64,000 bases of DNA from Platycnemis pennipes (GCA_933228895.1 OW121853.1:123338133-123402132), one strand, 5' to 3'; counted from the first letter of the stretch, positions 11,308 through 23,975 are shown. The notes: generated by a model not told the origin, from the sequence alone. A program made the numbers and translations.

Positions 11308-12353
11308 TATTTTTTCGATGTTTTCTTGTTCACAGGCCCAACAGCAAAGTTTTACCGGAGTTTTAAATTTACTAAAAATAGCCCGTAAAATAATTTTAGT
11401 AAAAGTTTATCACAAATGTATGGAAAAGATGTGAGATGAGAAATATATCGGGTATATATCGGTGTTATGAAAATTACACCGATCAGCACATATGACTTCT
11501 AAAAAAAATTTCTGATGTGTATGTAGGTACATACCTATCCATGTATTGGGAAAGAAGCATAGCCAAATTCGTATATACAGCTCATAGCAAGTGGGGAGGA
11601 GTTCTAACCTTCACTTCCTTTTCTTACCACAACACAACTGATAACTCTAACGAAGTCTAGTTCCTCGCCGAGTGTTACCTTGCCAGTAGAATACGTACAC
11701 GATGAGTCGTACTGTTTGTCAATTGGGAAATACGGCGGATAAACGAGAGGTGCAAACGTTTACCCAAACCAAATTAGACTTAGCAGATTACAAACTCTTC
11801 TGCCGCCAATCGGAAGGGCGAATGACAAGGGCTCCTTGATCCTTCGAAATGCACGGAGAGAACGTACCTGCACTTTCGAGTCACCTGGTTGCATCAAGGG
11901 CGAAAACTGTGGCATCGAATTGAATGAAGGAGGCAAAGAAAGAACAGGAGGAGGCATTGGCATACTAGCCTTATCGTGCCAAAGCGATTATAAATTTAAT
12001 TTCTTATATCCCTTTGCACTTTTTTATTTTAATTTTGTCTCTTCAATATCAAATTCAATACTTCAATTCAAACCTTCAACAGGATGTACTCTTCTTTAAA
12101 AAGCCCCTTATTTCTTATTTTATCGCTATTAAAATGGAAACAAACAATAGAAAAACAAATGAAATACACTAAAGCTTGACCAATTAATATATGAAAAAGA
12201 AATACATAAAATTGATAGCTGGTTATCTCATAGACATGCGTCAGACTATGGGTGACAATGAAGCCACGTGGGGGTGCTAGTGAAGGAATAGGCCCCACCT
12301 ACTCGGCACAAAACATTGTGTTTTTTATGGCCTCATGCGCAGACTGTATGTGT
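11308..12353. other. No recognisable gene
   Basis: Frames of 60-90 codons only, and none has a known motif. I see no repeat shared with the rest of the window. Confidence 0.5.
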
Positions 12354-12365
12354 ATCAATACATAA

Positions 12366-12639
12366 CTCTCACAGTGATTCAACCCGAAGGTTGCTTTTGA
12401 TAGGTGAGAGTAGAGCTCAGCCCGTACTAAGCCAATGGCGTGTGAAATTCACACATTCAGGGTAAGGGGGCCAGTTCCTTTCCATGGGCCACCTAGCACT
12501 ACGAAGTTCTGACACGTGGAAAATCGAACCGCGAGGATTTTAGATGGGGGTGTCCAGATAGGCTCTTGCCTGGGATTTGAACCCAGGACCCTCCAGTCAG
12601 TAGCTCAGTGCTCTACCCACTAGGCCACCACGATCCCCG
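12366..12639 (-). mobile_element. tRNA-derived SINE with perfect 12-bp target duplication
   Basis: The minus strand starts at 12639 with a tRNA-like head. GGGGATCG is followed by an A-box-like GTGGCCTAGTGGGTAGAGC and a B-box GGGTTCAAATCCC within about 75 nt, then about 200 bp of body. ATCAATACATAA occurs at 12354-12365 and again at 12640-12651, exactly flanking the element. It would be transcribed by RNA polymerase III and mobilised by a LINE. It is unrelated in body to the SINE family at 24815 and 27924. Confidence 0.85.
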
Positions 12640-12651
12640 ATCAATACATAA

Positions 12652-15600
12652 ATAGCAATAAAAACGTATCCAAATCGTAGCGGTATCACTTAATAAGGCC
12701 ATTTTAAGGGAGATAATTATTACATTTTATACCCCTGAGTTAATTTTCTTACTGAAACTGGGTGAAGTTAACTTATTTAAGCTACATACTTCGCGCTTGC
12801 TTGCGTGTTTTCGCACTTTCCTGTTTCTATGACGAATGTAAAACATTCATTTATTATTCATGTTACTACTCAGTTATTACCGCGAGCAAAAACAATTTCA
12901 CTCGTACGAGTATCGAGAGTAGCAAGCCGGTACTCCCGTACTTACGAAGATGGCCGCTGCCTTCTCAAATCAGCTGCGATGCCTCTTCCAGTACATTCCA
13001 ACTTCCTTGAATTGCGAATCCATTGCGACATTTTCAAATGATAGTAGCCACCGGTGATAAATAACGCAAAGAGATTGGCATTTCTTCTTTCAACAACCCT
13101 TCAGTACGACAGTAAGACAATACGTTAGAATGCACTTCACACTCTCTTCTACGAAGAATACCTACACTCAAAAATATATTTTGAGCAAAATTATTCTTTA
13201 GAGCGTGTTGCTGGTGAATAGCGAGGAAAGTGGAAGCTAAACAAACCGTGGTAACAACAAATAAACCAACCCGTAGCAACCGGAGTCCAAACAAACGAAT
13301 CGCCAACTGCACGCGGTGGGAATCGCCGTGAATGGCGAGGCGACCTTGATGCGGGCCCGAATCAAAACATGCGCTTTGCTTTCTCCGGCAGTCACGCCCG
13401 GGCGGCGGAGAGAGCGGGATTGCCCGACAAATGCGCAAGAGACATTTTTGCAGGTTCTATTGGCAAATCGGTAAACAAGATCGAGGTGCGGATTGATAAA
13501 GTTCTTAAAAGTGGGGTCAGAGGAATGAATGATGCCATGCGAAATGTACCGAGAGCGAAATACTGAGATCCCATGGTGCTTTTATTACACCTTCACAGAC
13601 AACCGCTTCGTTCTTGTCTTGCAGCTGGGCAGAGTAAAAAAAAATTCGTCGGCAAAAAGTTTGCGCTATGACTAGTGCAGCCATTGGACTTTTGCTTTCC
13701 TTTAATTTTAAAAATTTCTAATACAGACGTACGCATCGAAAATTGAAAAATAAGATATCGTAACTGATCAATTTTTTGCCAGGTCCAGAAAAATATTATA
13801 TCAAAGAATAAATAAATCTGTTTTCTAAGTTTCATGGAAAGATGTGACAACAAAACAACATTTCTGTTGTTGTGGTTCAATAAATAAACTTCTTTCTAAA
13901 TAACATTTCAATGTTAATTATACGATTTTCTTTGTGAGAACATGCGAATGAAATGCACGTTGCCATAAAATTGCTGCCTGTAACAACTTTCCGACTTTTA
14001 GTTTGGGGTTGTGCGACATCGCGATGCATTTGCACATCGATATATGAGTGATTCGTTCGATAATGTATTTCGATATAACGCGAATCTGGCATCAAGTATG
14101 AATACTCCCAAATATGAAATATGATACAAAGGTACACGCGCCATCATCATGTGAACGCCGTTAATTATGCCGCACTGCAAATTCGATCAATGAAAGCGAG
14201 GGACCTCCGAATTCGACCTCCCGATTGGCTTCTGTCTTCATAGATATCACGCGGCAAGATAATAGGCGACATCGTGATGCAATGCGATACCAAGCGATAT
14301 CGCGGCAGCATGACATTCGAGGACGCGAGCCGAGCGACAGCGATCTAACCGATGCTGCAAACAGATTGGAAGCGGAAGTTGAATCGCTTTTTGCGCACGA
14401 CCATCTGCAAAACTACTCACGAAATAATGCCTCCTGCTGATTAGAGAGTTTCCCTGCACTGCAAGAAATGAGATCTCAGAGAAACACATTTTTATTGCAA
14501 ATAGCATTTGATTGAATTGAATTTAAGAGGGTATAATACATCAAAATATATTAGATGAATTAAGGTGAGCTTCTAATTTGGCTTAAGTGAAAATGTCTGA
14601 AGACCGGAATATCCAAAAAATATACTGTCTAATAATATGTCAGGAAATATATAAAATATATTATCTGAAAAATTGAATATACTGCACTCACGAACGGAAC
14701 TCCCATGCAGACAATCCTCCTAATATTATAACGCTTATGACCGCTCCAATAAACAACGGTTGCCACAGCTACTATTTTCCTAAACAACAACAAGTATATT
14801 CCTAAACAACAACGGCGGAGAATATTTACTACAGCCTAAGTTTTCAACTTATGCTTTGATCTTCAAGTCTTCGAAGTGACAAAGTATGAACTGCGGTATT
14901 CGAGTTCGATGCATACTTCGTCACTAACTGGAACTGCGTTGTGATCCTACCATTCGTACTTAAATAAATCAGAGACGAATTCATTCACACATACTGACTA
15001 CCATGCACCACGCGTTTCCATTCTTATCCAATTCGGTTTTCCACCCTTCTCATGACGCGTTTCGTGCTGTAAATAACCATGCTGTCGACCGTGACTTCAA
15101 TAACATACCACACTAATCACACCATTACCGTAATATTGGAGCATTCCACAAAGGAAAAACTCATTGAAATAGTAATCTGCTTTCTCACCATGCCGTGCGA
15201 TTTTCTCCTCTCCCTAAATAAAATTTCATTAATGCTCAGGCGAAATTTTCACTAATATAAGTGTTATTCCTGTTATTTACAAATAGCTGGTCGCATAGCA
15301 GTTGTGGTCACCCAAGGTCACTCAGGATCTTGTTCACTTTCTCCCAAGGTGGAAGGATCCAGGGACATTGTGATAATGATTTCAAATGCTCAGCGAACAG
15401 GTTGGGGAAGAATTCAAACGACATAAACGAAACGATAACATGTTTTTGAAGCGTGATCGTGAATCTTCGGGGTTTAATTCACGTCGTCATTCAATACAGC
15501 CGATGTCAAAATTACCAAAGTGATTGAAGTTTTGAGAACGGCTTCCAGATAACGGCTTCCACCCTACCTGATCTACTGACCGTTCAAAGCGCAAAGAAAC

Positions 15601-15819
15601 ATTTATGAAGTACTACAGTGGTGTGCAATACACGAATTTCATGCAGACATGCTTAAATAATAAAATGTAGAAATAAATGAACCCAATACCTCAATTTCTT
15701 CTCCGTTTGTTTAATTGATATATTTTAACCTAATGTGCGCAATTTCATTTTCATGTTAGGGTAAATTTATTCTGTGAAGGCATCGTGTTGTGAGAAGTCT
15801 TTAAGTTATAGATATTAAG
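12652..15819. other. No recognisable gene or repeat
   Basis: The longest frame is 134 codons (13034-13438, minus), with no motif I recognise and no splice-supported neighbours. There is a locally GC-richer patch at 13300-13450 and a short 'cctaaacaacaac' duplication near 14773-14805. A promoter or small exon cannot be excluded. Confidence 0.45.
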
Positions 15820-16607
15820 ATGGTGACGCCTAAGTCATTAACTACCTACTTAGGCGTCATCTACACTGAAGACATGTCATGGGGGAAAAATATCAGAGAA
15901 ATAACTAGTGTAGCAAACCGTGATTAGGACTCGAAAAAAGGGTTCTAGGCATATGCGATGAGAGAGTACGAGAAAGAAGCTATTTTACACATGTCAGGCG
16001 TCATGTACAATATGCCGCTAGTATATGGGATCCGTACAAGGAAGGAATGATAAAGGAATTAGAGCGTGTGCAAAGGAGATCCGCTAGATTTGTTAAAGGC
16101 CGTAATGATAATTGTATTAGTGTTACGAGTTTAATAGAAGAACTAGGACGGGAATTACAATCAGAACGCAGGTTAAAATTTAGGTTAACCCTTTTAAGGA
16201 AATTCGAAACCGATTTGTTCACAGATGATGTTATATATATATTAACAACCCCTGCGTATTATGCTAGGTTTGATCAGACTAACAAGATTAGAGAGATAGA
16301 TTGTCGCACTGATAGATTTAAAATGTCATTTTTCCCGCTTACCATAAGAGAGAACAATAGGCAGCATAGCAAAGGGATAGTTAGGTGAAATATTGTCAGA
16401 GTAGTCTGTAGTGCATGATTAATGTAATAACAACCAATAATCCCTTTCTCATTAAGTAGATACTAACCATCAAGATGCACGTGACCCTGTTATCTAGTAT
16501 GTCTCCATTAATTGTCCTAGTCGCATGTCAATAATGCATGCTTGGAGATTTTCACCCCCTGCCACACATCCTCGTGGTGGCTCACAGGGTATTACGTACA
16601 TGCAGAT
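15820..16607 (+). mobile_element. CR1/Jockey-like LINE 3' end (third variant)
   Basis: The plus strand reads, with frame breaks, from the post-RT region near 15828 into the open C-terminal frame at 16047-16388 (KELERVQRRSARFVKGRNDN, then FFPLTIRENNRQHSKG). It continues through the 3' UTR to the 'ccacacatcctcgtggtggc' box and a TACATGCAGATG tail at about 16600. The protein resembles families A and B but is distinct from both. Confidence 0.75.
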
Positions 16608-17205
16608 GTTTATGGGATCCCCACGAAATCGGCCTAAATAATGAACTTGAACGTGTGCAGCGAAGATCGGCAAGATTTGGGAAGGGACGGTACGATAACC
16701 ATATTAGCGTAACCAGTCTATTAAATGAATTAAAATGGGAATCTATGTCAGATTGCAGGTTGAAATTTAGACTTAATCTCTTAATCAAATTCCAAGATAA
16801 TATTTTCAGTGATGACGTTAAAAATATTTTGCGGAACCCCCACTTACTATGGTAGACTGGACCATGATTACAAAATTAGAGAAATTGATTGCCGAACTGA
16901 CAGATTCAAAATGTCCTTTTTTCCTCGTACAATTAGGATATGACTAACGGTAAATATATTCAATACGAGTGTAGCAAAGGATAACATTAGTAGCTGCATG
17001 TTGGCATAAGGACTTGAAGCTAACCCAACTAACAGCATGTTTTTGCATGTTTGCTTTGCTATTTTTATATTTTTTTAAACGGTGAAGTTTAGAACAGTAT
17101 ATAAATACTAATGCTGTTTTATGCATGATCGGTAGTGCATATTTGGTGAGAATTCACCCCCTGCCACACACCTTCATGGTGGCTGCTGGGTATTATGTAG
17201 ATGTA
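16608..17205 (+). mobile_element. LINE family B 3' end
   Basis: This begins inside the C-terminal coding region (GLNNELERVQRRSARFGKGR) directly after the preceding LINE tail. It continues through the 3' UTR to a 'tatgtagatgtagatg' tail. It is nearly identical in coding sequence to the minus-strand copy at 18290-18557. Confidence 0.75.
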
Positions 17206-17689
17206 GATGAACAAGGATAAGGTGGCCAAATAAGCCCTGCACGAGGATCTTCAACTGAAGCGGAAATACCACCTCTCCACAAATAAAACCCTGGCTCTGT
17301 CACCCTGAGTTGCATAGGCCTATGAAGCACGGAGTCTTTGGCAGCCTACTCTAAGAAAAGATCCTGTCGAAGAAGGATATCAAGGACTTATCATCTAGAA
17401 CTATTATTGGCGGATTAACTACATATAACATCTTTATGAAGACTACAAGGATTTGGTATCTACAGGAATGCTTCCTGAGCCCTTCCTTCGTGTAGAATTT
17501 CGGTTCACTGATGACGTGGAAATCCTGGTAGGTTAGTTTTCTTCCGACATATTTTACTAGGGCATTATGCCTAGTGTTGCCCGAGGTTTCCCTCGGCACT
17601 ACAGTTGCTGCCTGTGTTAAAGGCATCATCGGAAAGGTTTTTTGTGGGTACTGCAATACTATCTGCAGAGTCCCACACTACCCGGGTTT
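17206..17689. other. No recognisable feature
   Basis: Short frames near 17351-17656 (minus) have no known motif. I see no repeat. Confidence 0.45.
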
Positions 17690-17820
17690 ACCATCCCCTA
17701 TTATCTAGCACATATCCATTAAATATCTTAGTTGCATGTCAATATTGCAGGTTTGATGATTTTCACCCCCTGCCTCACACCTTGGTGGTGGCTCGCAGGG
17801 TATTACGTAGACGTAGATGC
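17690..17820 (+). repeat. LINE 3' tail
   Basis: The 'cacccc..tggtggtggctcgcag' box and a TACGTAGACGTAGATG tail match the third LINE variant at 16480-16607. It is extremely truncated. Confidence 0.6.
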
Positions 17821-17938
17821 AAGTTGTTATGCTCAAAAATAGTTTGTGGAAAGAATGAATATTTGAATATTTCTGTGCTGTATTGCATTTCTCTCATCTT
17901 AACCCTGTGATACCAGTGTAGTGAGGGACTATAATAAT

Positions 17939-18790
17939 TCATCTACATAATACCCTGCAATCCGCCAATAAGGTGTGAGGCAGGGGGTGGATTCTCACCA
18001 AACATGCACCATCATATCATGCATAAAAAAGGAATAGTAATAATATACTAGTCTAAACTTCACCGTTTAAAAAAGATAAAAATATCAAAGCAAGCATGCA
18101 AAAGCATACTGTTAGTTGGGTTAGCTTCAAGTCCTTATACCAACATGCAGCTACTAATGTTATCCTTTGCTACACTCGTATTGAATATATTTACCGTTAG
18201 TCATATCCCTAATTGTACGAGGAAAACAGGACATTTTGAATCTGTCAGTTCGGCAATCAATTTCTCTAATATTGTGATCATGGTCCAGTCTACCATAGTA
18301 AGTGGGGGTTCCGCAAAATATTTTTAACGTCATCACTGAAAATATTATCTTGGAATTTGATTAAGAGATTAAGTCTAAATTTCAACCTGCAATCTGACAT
18401 AGATTCCCATTTTAATTCATTTAATAGACTGGTTACGCTAATATGGTTATCGTACCGTCCCTTCGCAAATCTTGCCGATCTTCGCTGCACACGTTCAAGT
18501 TCATTATTTAGGCCGATTTCGTATGGATCCCATACACTGGCAGCATATTCCAAATGAGGTCTAACAAGGGGAAAGTACCTGATTTCTCGTACATGATCGT
18601 CGCATATATCCAGTACCCCTTTCATGAATCTCAGTTTACGATTATCTTGACCCATTATTTCACGGAGGTGTTTACCCCAGGAAAGATCATGTGTCAGTCT
18701 TATTCCAAGATATTTAATAGATTAATTAACTCGGTATCGGAGGTGAAATCGTCCACTTCTGTAAAAGCCGTAGTCTAGCTCGCTGTCTTC
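17939..18790 (-). mobile_element. LINE family B 3' half
   Basis: The tail and 'ccctgcaatccgcc' box begin at 17939. The minus frame 18290-18655 is open for 121 codons. It encodes the conserved C-terminus: SVWDPYEIGLNNELERVQRR near residue 40, then SARFAKGRYDNHISVTSLL. Upstream coding continues with frame breaks to about 18780. It gives the best view of the family B protein end. Confidence 0.8.
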
Positions 18791-19337
18791 GTGTTTTAAG
18801 ATTCTCCCATCTCATTATTACAATCATAGAAGTTAAAATTATTCTCTCGTCTTAACAATTGCTTACAAATCTAGCTGATCTCCTCTGGATTTTACCTAAA
18901 AGTCAAAGGAATGATAATTTTAAATGGTTAGGTCCTCCGATGACTACGCGTAAGATAATAGAGATAGCCAAAGAATTGCAAATAATGTTACACACTTTAA
19001 AAATTCAGCGTGATTGTTTTGGGATGATGATTAGTAGCATGAAAAGTAATATTATGACAATCTCAAGGAATAAGAAGGCGAGGCCGAACATATAAGCAGT
19101 ATAGCATCAGTTAGAATATGTGGAACGGTTTTGCTATCATAAGGGAATACCATGTTCGTATGAAGGTAGAAATTATAGAAATGAAGTCAGAATGACTGAT
19201 GTTGCCATGCATCCCAACAGAAACGAGTTTTGGGAAGGAATCTTGAAAAGGGATGGAAATAAATGGTCAAGGAAGAGATTGAGAGAGCGTGGGTTTTGTA
19301 CAGATCCGAGGCCATGGGGGTTGTTTTTGAGACTGTC
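18791..19337. other. No recognisable feature
   Basis: Low-complexity AT-rich sequence with short frames. I see no known motif. Confidence 0.45.
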
Positions 19338-19599
19338 GGGATTATCTCGAATAGGTAACCAACGAGTCACGTGGTATAAACACGAATGGTTCGCAAAGTT
19401 GGTGTATTAAAATCGCTAATTACAACCTCATTCATTGTTTTCACCTGAGTTTTTCTCATCTGTCTCGACTATAGAGCCCCCGGATGAGATAAAACACAAG
19501 TGTAAACAATTAATGAGGTCGTAATCAGCTGTTTTAACACACCAGATTGGCGAGTCTTTCGTGTTTATACCACGTGACCCCTTGGTTACCAATAATCCC
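19338..19599. repeat. Foldback (inverted-repeat) element
   Basis: The left arm (19338-19450) and right arm (about 19490-19599) are reverse complements over about 110 bp, with substitutions. They share 'gtcacgtggtataaacacga', 'ggtgt.ttaaaa' and 'cctcatt.attgttt' blocks, and both ends read GGGATTAT. The central spacer is about 40 bp. There is no coding capacity. This looks like a foldback MITE. Confidence 0.65.
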
Positions 19600-20344
19600 T
19601 ACGGTTTCAAACACGTCCCACGTTGGGCACTGGTGACAGCTGACGAGAAGAGTTTGGAAGCTTGGGAGAAATGTGGGTTTGGAAGAGGATGGATGAAATG
19701 TGATTGATGGAAAGGAAATGAGAGTGAAGAAAGGAGCTCTTGCTTGAGCACGGCAGGGGATGAAAGAAGATTGTCGGAGGAAATGAGGAGGAGGGTGGAA
19801 CAGGTGTCGAGGGACAATGGGTCGCAGATCGTCGAAACCGTTATCAAAGCTAAGATGGCGGGCAAATAGAGAAGGGGCACGAAAAGAAGAGGTACTCTGG
19901 ACGGTATAAAGAAATGCAGTAAGAATGATGACCTGAAGAGGGAAATAGCGTACGGAAGGAGCCGTTATGTGAAGACAATGCGAAGAAGAGTAGGGACACC
20001 CAATCAAACCCTACCCCAACCCACAGAAAGCTCATAAAAATGACGACGCAAGCGCGCGAGTTACGGTGATCCATACTCGCGTACGATCGTGATATCATTC
20101 CCGCTACAGAAGAAAGTTTTCACAATCTATAGATAAAAATAGAATCCATAAAGGTCAAAGATAAACGAGAAACATGCATGAAATTTGTTTCTCGTGTTGA
20201 TGATGTACTTGACGAGAAATTTTCTCACAAATTCAAACATACAAGCCAAACTTTTCTATGCCAACTACAATGATAATAAAATGCCATCAAAATGTTCCCG
20301 GACATTGGCGAAAATCACGTGACCTGAAACGTCTGTTGACGTCA
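19600..20344. other. No recognisable feature
   Basis: The frame at 19534-20007 (minus, 157 codons) is proline- and serine-rich low complexity and partly overlaps the foldback arm. I do not regard it as a gene. Nothing else is recognised. Confidence 0.45.
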
Positions 20345-21110
20345 CTGCAAGGTATAGTTCCAAGATTGGTTTGACGCAGCCCTCCTCTCGATTCTTCTAT
20401 CGGCCAACCTCTCCGTATTTATGTAATTCTTCTCTTTTACATCCTTCACAGCTTGTTCCATAAATCTTATACGCGGCCTTCCTTTGCTTTTCTTCCCGTT
20501 CACATTTCCCTCAACGATTGTCTACATCAGGCCATCGTATCTTAAAATATGACCGATTAAGTTGTCCCGTCTTCTTTTTAGAGTTTTCAGCAGACTTATC
20601 TTCTCTCCCACTCTTCTTACGACTTCTTCGTTGGTCACTCGGTCGATCCATTTAATCTTCATCATTCTTCGGTAGCACCACATTTCGAATGCTTCCACCA
20701 TTATCTTCTCCGCTACTGTCATCGTCCATGCCTCACTGCCATAAAGAAACACGCTTCAGATGTACATACGTTCTGATGAATTGTTTCCTTATTCCTACGC
20801 TTGTATTTCCAGCTGTAAGTAGATTCTTCTTTTGATGCAATTTTCCCTCTTCGCCTGGGCTATCCTGCTGACTATTCCTTTCTTGCTTCGTCCATCGTTG
20901 GCTACTCGGCTTCCCAGGTAACAGAACTTTTTCACCTCTTCCAGCTTTTGTTTTCCTAATTTAAAGTTGGTTTAGGCCTCCTCTCTCTTGCTACACGCCA
21001 ATATCTTAGTCGTCTTCTTATATTGGATCTTCAACTGATAACTTACTGTTGTCCTCTCCATGGTTATTAGAATCTTATTCAGATCCCTCTCTGTCTCTGC
21101 TATGAATTAC
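20345..21110 (-). mobile_element. RTE-like LINE 3' part
   Basis: This aligns with 59430-60180 of the longer copy. The minus frame 20522-20752 encodes the same C-terminal block (MFLYGSEAWTMTVAEKIMVE, then EMWCYRRMMKIKWIDRVTNE). It is broken by frameshifts upstream and ends at the region matching the 'gtctctgctatga' block. Confidence 0.75.
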
Positions 21111-21277
21111 CCGATATGTCCGTTGGATAAATGCTTCGGCAAAAGATATACTTACTGGAGTAACAGGGTCGCTGAGTCGGGACCGCTGGGACATAAGGAA
21201 ATAGACTGGCGAAAAACCTAATGGGAGGGTCGTACTGGACGCCTTGGTCCAGTAAAGAATGAAGATGAAAACAGACT

Positions 21278-21350
21278 CATATCTACATCTATATCTACGA
21301 CATACCCTGCAAGCCACCTCGAGGGTGTGTGGCAGGGGGTGCATCCACAC
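21278..21350 (-). repeat. LINE 3' tail
   Basis: CTACAT-rich tail with 'ccctgcaagccacctcgagg' and 'gtgtggcagggggtgc'. Only about 70 bp of the element is present. Confidence 0.6.
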
Positions 21351-21704
21351 CAGGAACAATGATCTTCGAGATGTGATATGTACAAGGATGGAGGTAAGGT
21401 GGATGGGAAGGAAGACAAACTAAGAAGTGCTGGAGATGGCGCGGCAGGAGAGGAGGCAGGGAGTCGAGAAAGTCAGGAAAAGGAGAAGAAACTGGATGGA
21501 GCGGGTATTTAAGAGTTGGGAGTTTTTTTAAGGATGCGGTGGACGGAAGAATATTGGGGAAGAGTATGAGGAGAGGAACAAGTCTCTTGGATAGAGTAAT
21601 GGGCGGTAGAAAGTTCGAATGTGGAATGCAGGAAGGACATTATTATTTGAAAATCATGTGGCTGCCACTAAAAATGAATAATGCCCATTTAGACCAATCT
21701 TAAT
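21351..21704. other. No recognisable feature
   Basis: Purine-rich sequence (many gga and gaa words) at 21380-21620. I see no gene or repeat. Confidence 0.45.
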
Positions 21705-22230
21705 GGGGGTGTTTTCTTGGAACCGAATTCGCTATTTTGTACGCGAAATTGTTAGAAGGAAACAAAAAATAAATTTTAGTGAAAAACATTAATCTTCTAA
21801 CCAGAGCCATTCATCACTCATAAATCAAAAATTAAAATAAGCAAAAGGTGACGCCACCCGAACAGGTTGCGTTTAGGATATCCGCGTCATCCACCTCCCA
21901 TCCTTGATTGTTTTGAGGGAAAGGGAAGGGGAGTGGAAGGGGGTGGTCTGCTCGCACAGATCCTGTCGCAACCACTTTCACTGGCTGAGTCAGCTGTGTG
22001 TCCCCCATTGTGATAAGGCAAAGGAGCCACGCGGTCTCAGTTGTGATTGGACGAAGTGAATGACGTACGAGTCCTCTGCACGCCCACTTTTCCGAAAGGG
22101 TTGAAAACATAAGTTTTTCGCCGCATACAACACAATAACTAATTTACTGATTGAAGAACGAAAAAATATGGGCATTTTTATTTTACAAACTCTATCAGAT
22201 TCGGCAGTAAAAAAAATATGGTAAACATCA
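21705..22230 (-). mobile_element. MITE, GGGGNCGTTTAC family, copy 1
   Basis: About 525 bp, sharing its whole length with 34416-34953, 45116-45638 and the interrupted copy at 45071-46125. Ends read GGGGGTGTTTTC and GGTAAAC-ATC, so the TIRs are decayed. Inner landmarks are the 'ccacttttccgaaagggtt' and 'gtgattggacgaagt' blocks. It has no coding capacity. The transposase source is not in the window. Confidence 0.75.
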
Positions 22231-22861
22231 ATGGAAAACTCATAATAATACATATTAGTTTTAATCAGTTCGTTATCATTAGTCACATTAAAAAAATACA
22301 ATAAAATTTCACAGCTTTGCTCTCCAAAAAAAACTTCCATTCTTACATTTCAAATGAACAAAGCACTCCCATATCACCCCGCCACAGTAGGATTGGACCT
22401 TGACCTTCCATTTCCTTCGTCGGCTCGGTCCATCCCAAGGAATGTACCGGAGGAGGGGACATCGCAGGTGATTTGAGAAGCCTGATCAGCCATATTGGTA
22501 GGTACGGGCATACGGGATTGCTACGCGACGCGACGTGACACGCGACATACTCGTACAGACAAAATTCATTTCTTTCACTCGGTGAACTATAGAGTATTAA
22601 GTGTATAACGGAGTGCTTTTTTAAAATTCGTCAAATAAATGAGATAGTTCCAAACTGGCAAAAAATGGCCTAATATATAGTTTCATAAGGTTAAATTAGA
22701 ACCAGTTTCGGCTATAAAATTAACACCGAAGGGAATAAAATACATTAATACGTCCCTAAAATAGCCTTAGATAGATCAACTGATTCCGCCGCTACGAACT
22801 TGGACACTATTTCATTGTAATTTATGTATTAATACACATGCAGTTTTCATAAGAGGCCGCA
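22231..22861. other. No recognisable feature
   Basis: AT-rich, with one CG-rich word cluster near 22515-22545 ('gctacgcgacgcgacgtgac'). I see no gene. Confidence 0.45.
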
Positions 22862-23975
22862 TACATCTACACAATGCCTTGCCAGCCACCATAAAGGTGT
22901 GTGGCAAGGGGTGAATTCACACCTGAAATGCATTACATAGCATACATTAAAAAGGATTAGTGATAATATAATACTCTAAACTTCACAACTTAAAAAAAGA
23001 TAAAAATGGCAACGCAAGCATGCAAAACATGTCGTTAGTTGGGTCAGCTTAAAGTCCTTATACCATAATGTAACTACATATGCTATCCATTGAACCACTT
23101 GCATTTACAATAATGGATGTATTTGCAGCTATTCGTATCTCTAATAGCACGAGGAAAGAAGAACTGTAGAATCTGTCAGTTCGACAATCAATTTCTCTAA
23201 TTTTGTAATCATGGTCCAGTTTACCAGTTCCCATTAAGAATGAGAATTTTTAAAAGTAAATGCTCTTATCGGACATTTTGAATCTGTCAGTTCGGCAATC
23301 AATTTCTCTAATTTTGTAATCATGGTCCAGTTTACCAGTTCCCATTAAGAATGAGAATTTTTAAAAGTAAATGCTCTTATCGGACATTTTGAATCTGTCA
23401 GTTCGGCAATCAATTTCTCTAATTTTGTAATCATGGTCCAGTTTACCATAGTAAGTTGGGGTTCGCAAAATATTTTTAACGTCATCGCTGAAAATATTAT
23501 CTTGGAATTTATTTAAGAGATTAAGTCTAAATTTCAACCTGCGATCTGAAATGATTCCCATTTAATTCATTTAATAGGCTGGTTACGCTAATAAGGTTAT
23601 CGTATCATCCCTTTACAAATCTTGCCGATCTTCGATGCACACGTTCAAGTTCGTTATTTACACCGATTTCGTATGGATCCCATACACTGGCAGCATATTC
23701 CAAATGAGGTCGAACAAGGGGAAAGTAGCTGATTTCTCGTACATGATCGTCACATTTGCCCATTACTCTTTGGATGAATCCCAGTTTGCGATTAGCTGGA
23801 CCCATTATTTCAAGTGTGTGTTTACTCCAAGGAAGATCATGTGCCAGTCTTATTCCAAGATATTTAATGGATTCCACTTTTGTGGAACGCAAGTTAGTTA
23901 CAAGTTCTGTACGAAGTAGGTTGGGTCTAAATGCTCCCAAGCAGCACCATTCTTCATTGTCTCTCTCAGGATAGC
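22862..23975 (-). mobile_element. LINE family B with an internal 111-bp tandem triplication
   Basis: The tail and 'gccttgccagccacc' box are at 22862-22900. The C-terminal coding frame is at 23605-23940 (NNELERVHRRSARFVKG preceded by a DLPWSKHTLEIMG segment). Positions 23170-23455 within it repeat three times with a 111-bp period. The pieces are frame-shifted, so the copy is not functional. Confidence 0.75.
23170..23455. repeat. 111-bp tandem repeat, 2.6 units
   Basis: The word 'aatctgtcag' recurs at 23170, 23281 and 23392, exactly 111 bp apart. Units 2 and 3 look identical over their length. Each full unit carries a 39-bp non-LINE segment ('attaagaatgagaattttt' etc., 23233-23271 and 23344-23382) that also occurs at 30001-30039 in the desaturase intron. 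Confidence 0.85.

Noticed and set aside
13034..13438. 134-codon minus-strand frame
   Set aside because: No recognisable domain, no splice partners, and a length within chance for a locally GC-richer patch.
15824..15859. Perfect 12-bp hairpin (GACGCCTAAGT arms)
   Set aside because: It lies at the start of readable LINE coding sequence. It is most simply a chance or local feature of that copy.
19534..20007. 157-codon minus-strand frame
   Set aside because: Low-complexity Ser/Pro-rich translation of purine-rich DNA that overlaps a foldback arm. No motif.
22862..23975. Tandem 111-bp repeat as a CRISPR-like array
   Set aside because: Units are contiguous with no variable spacers, and the DNA is from an animal nucleus.
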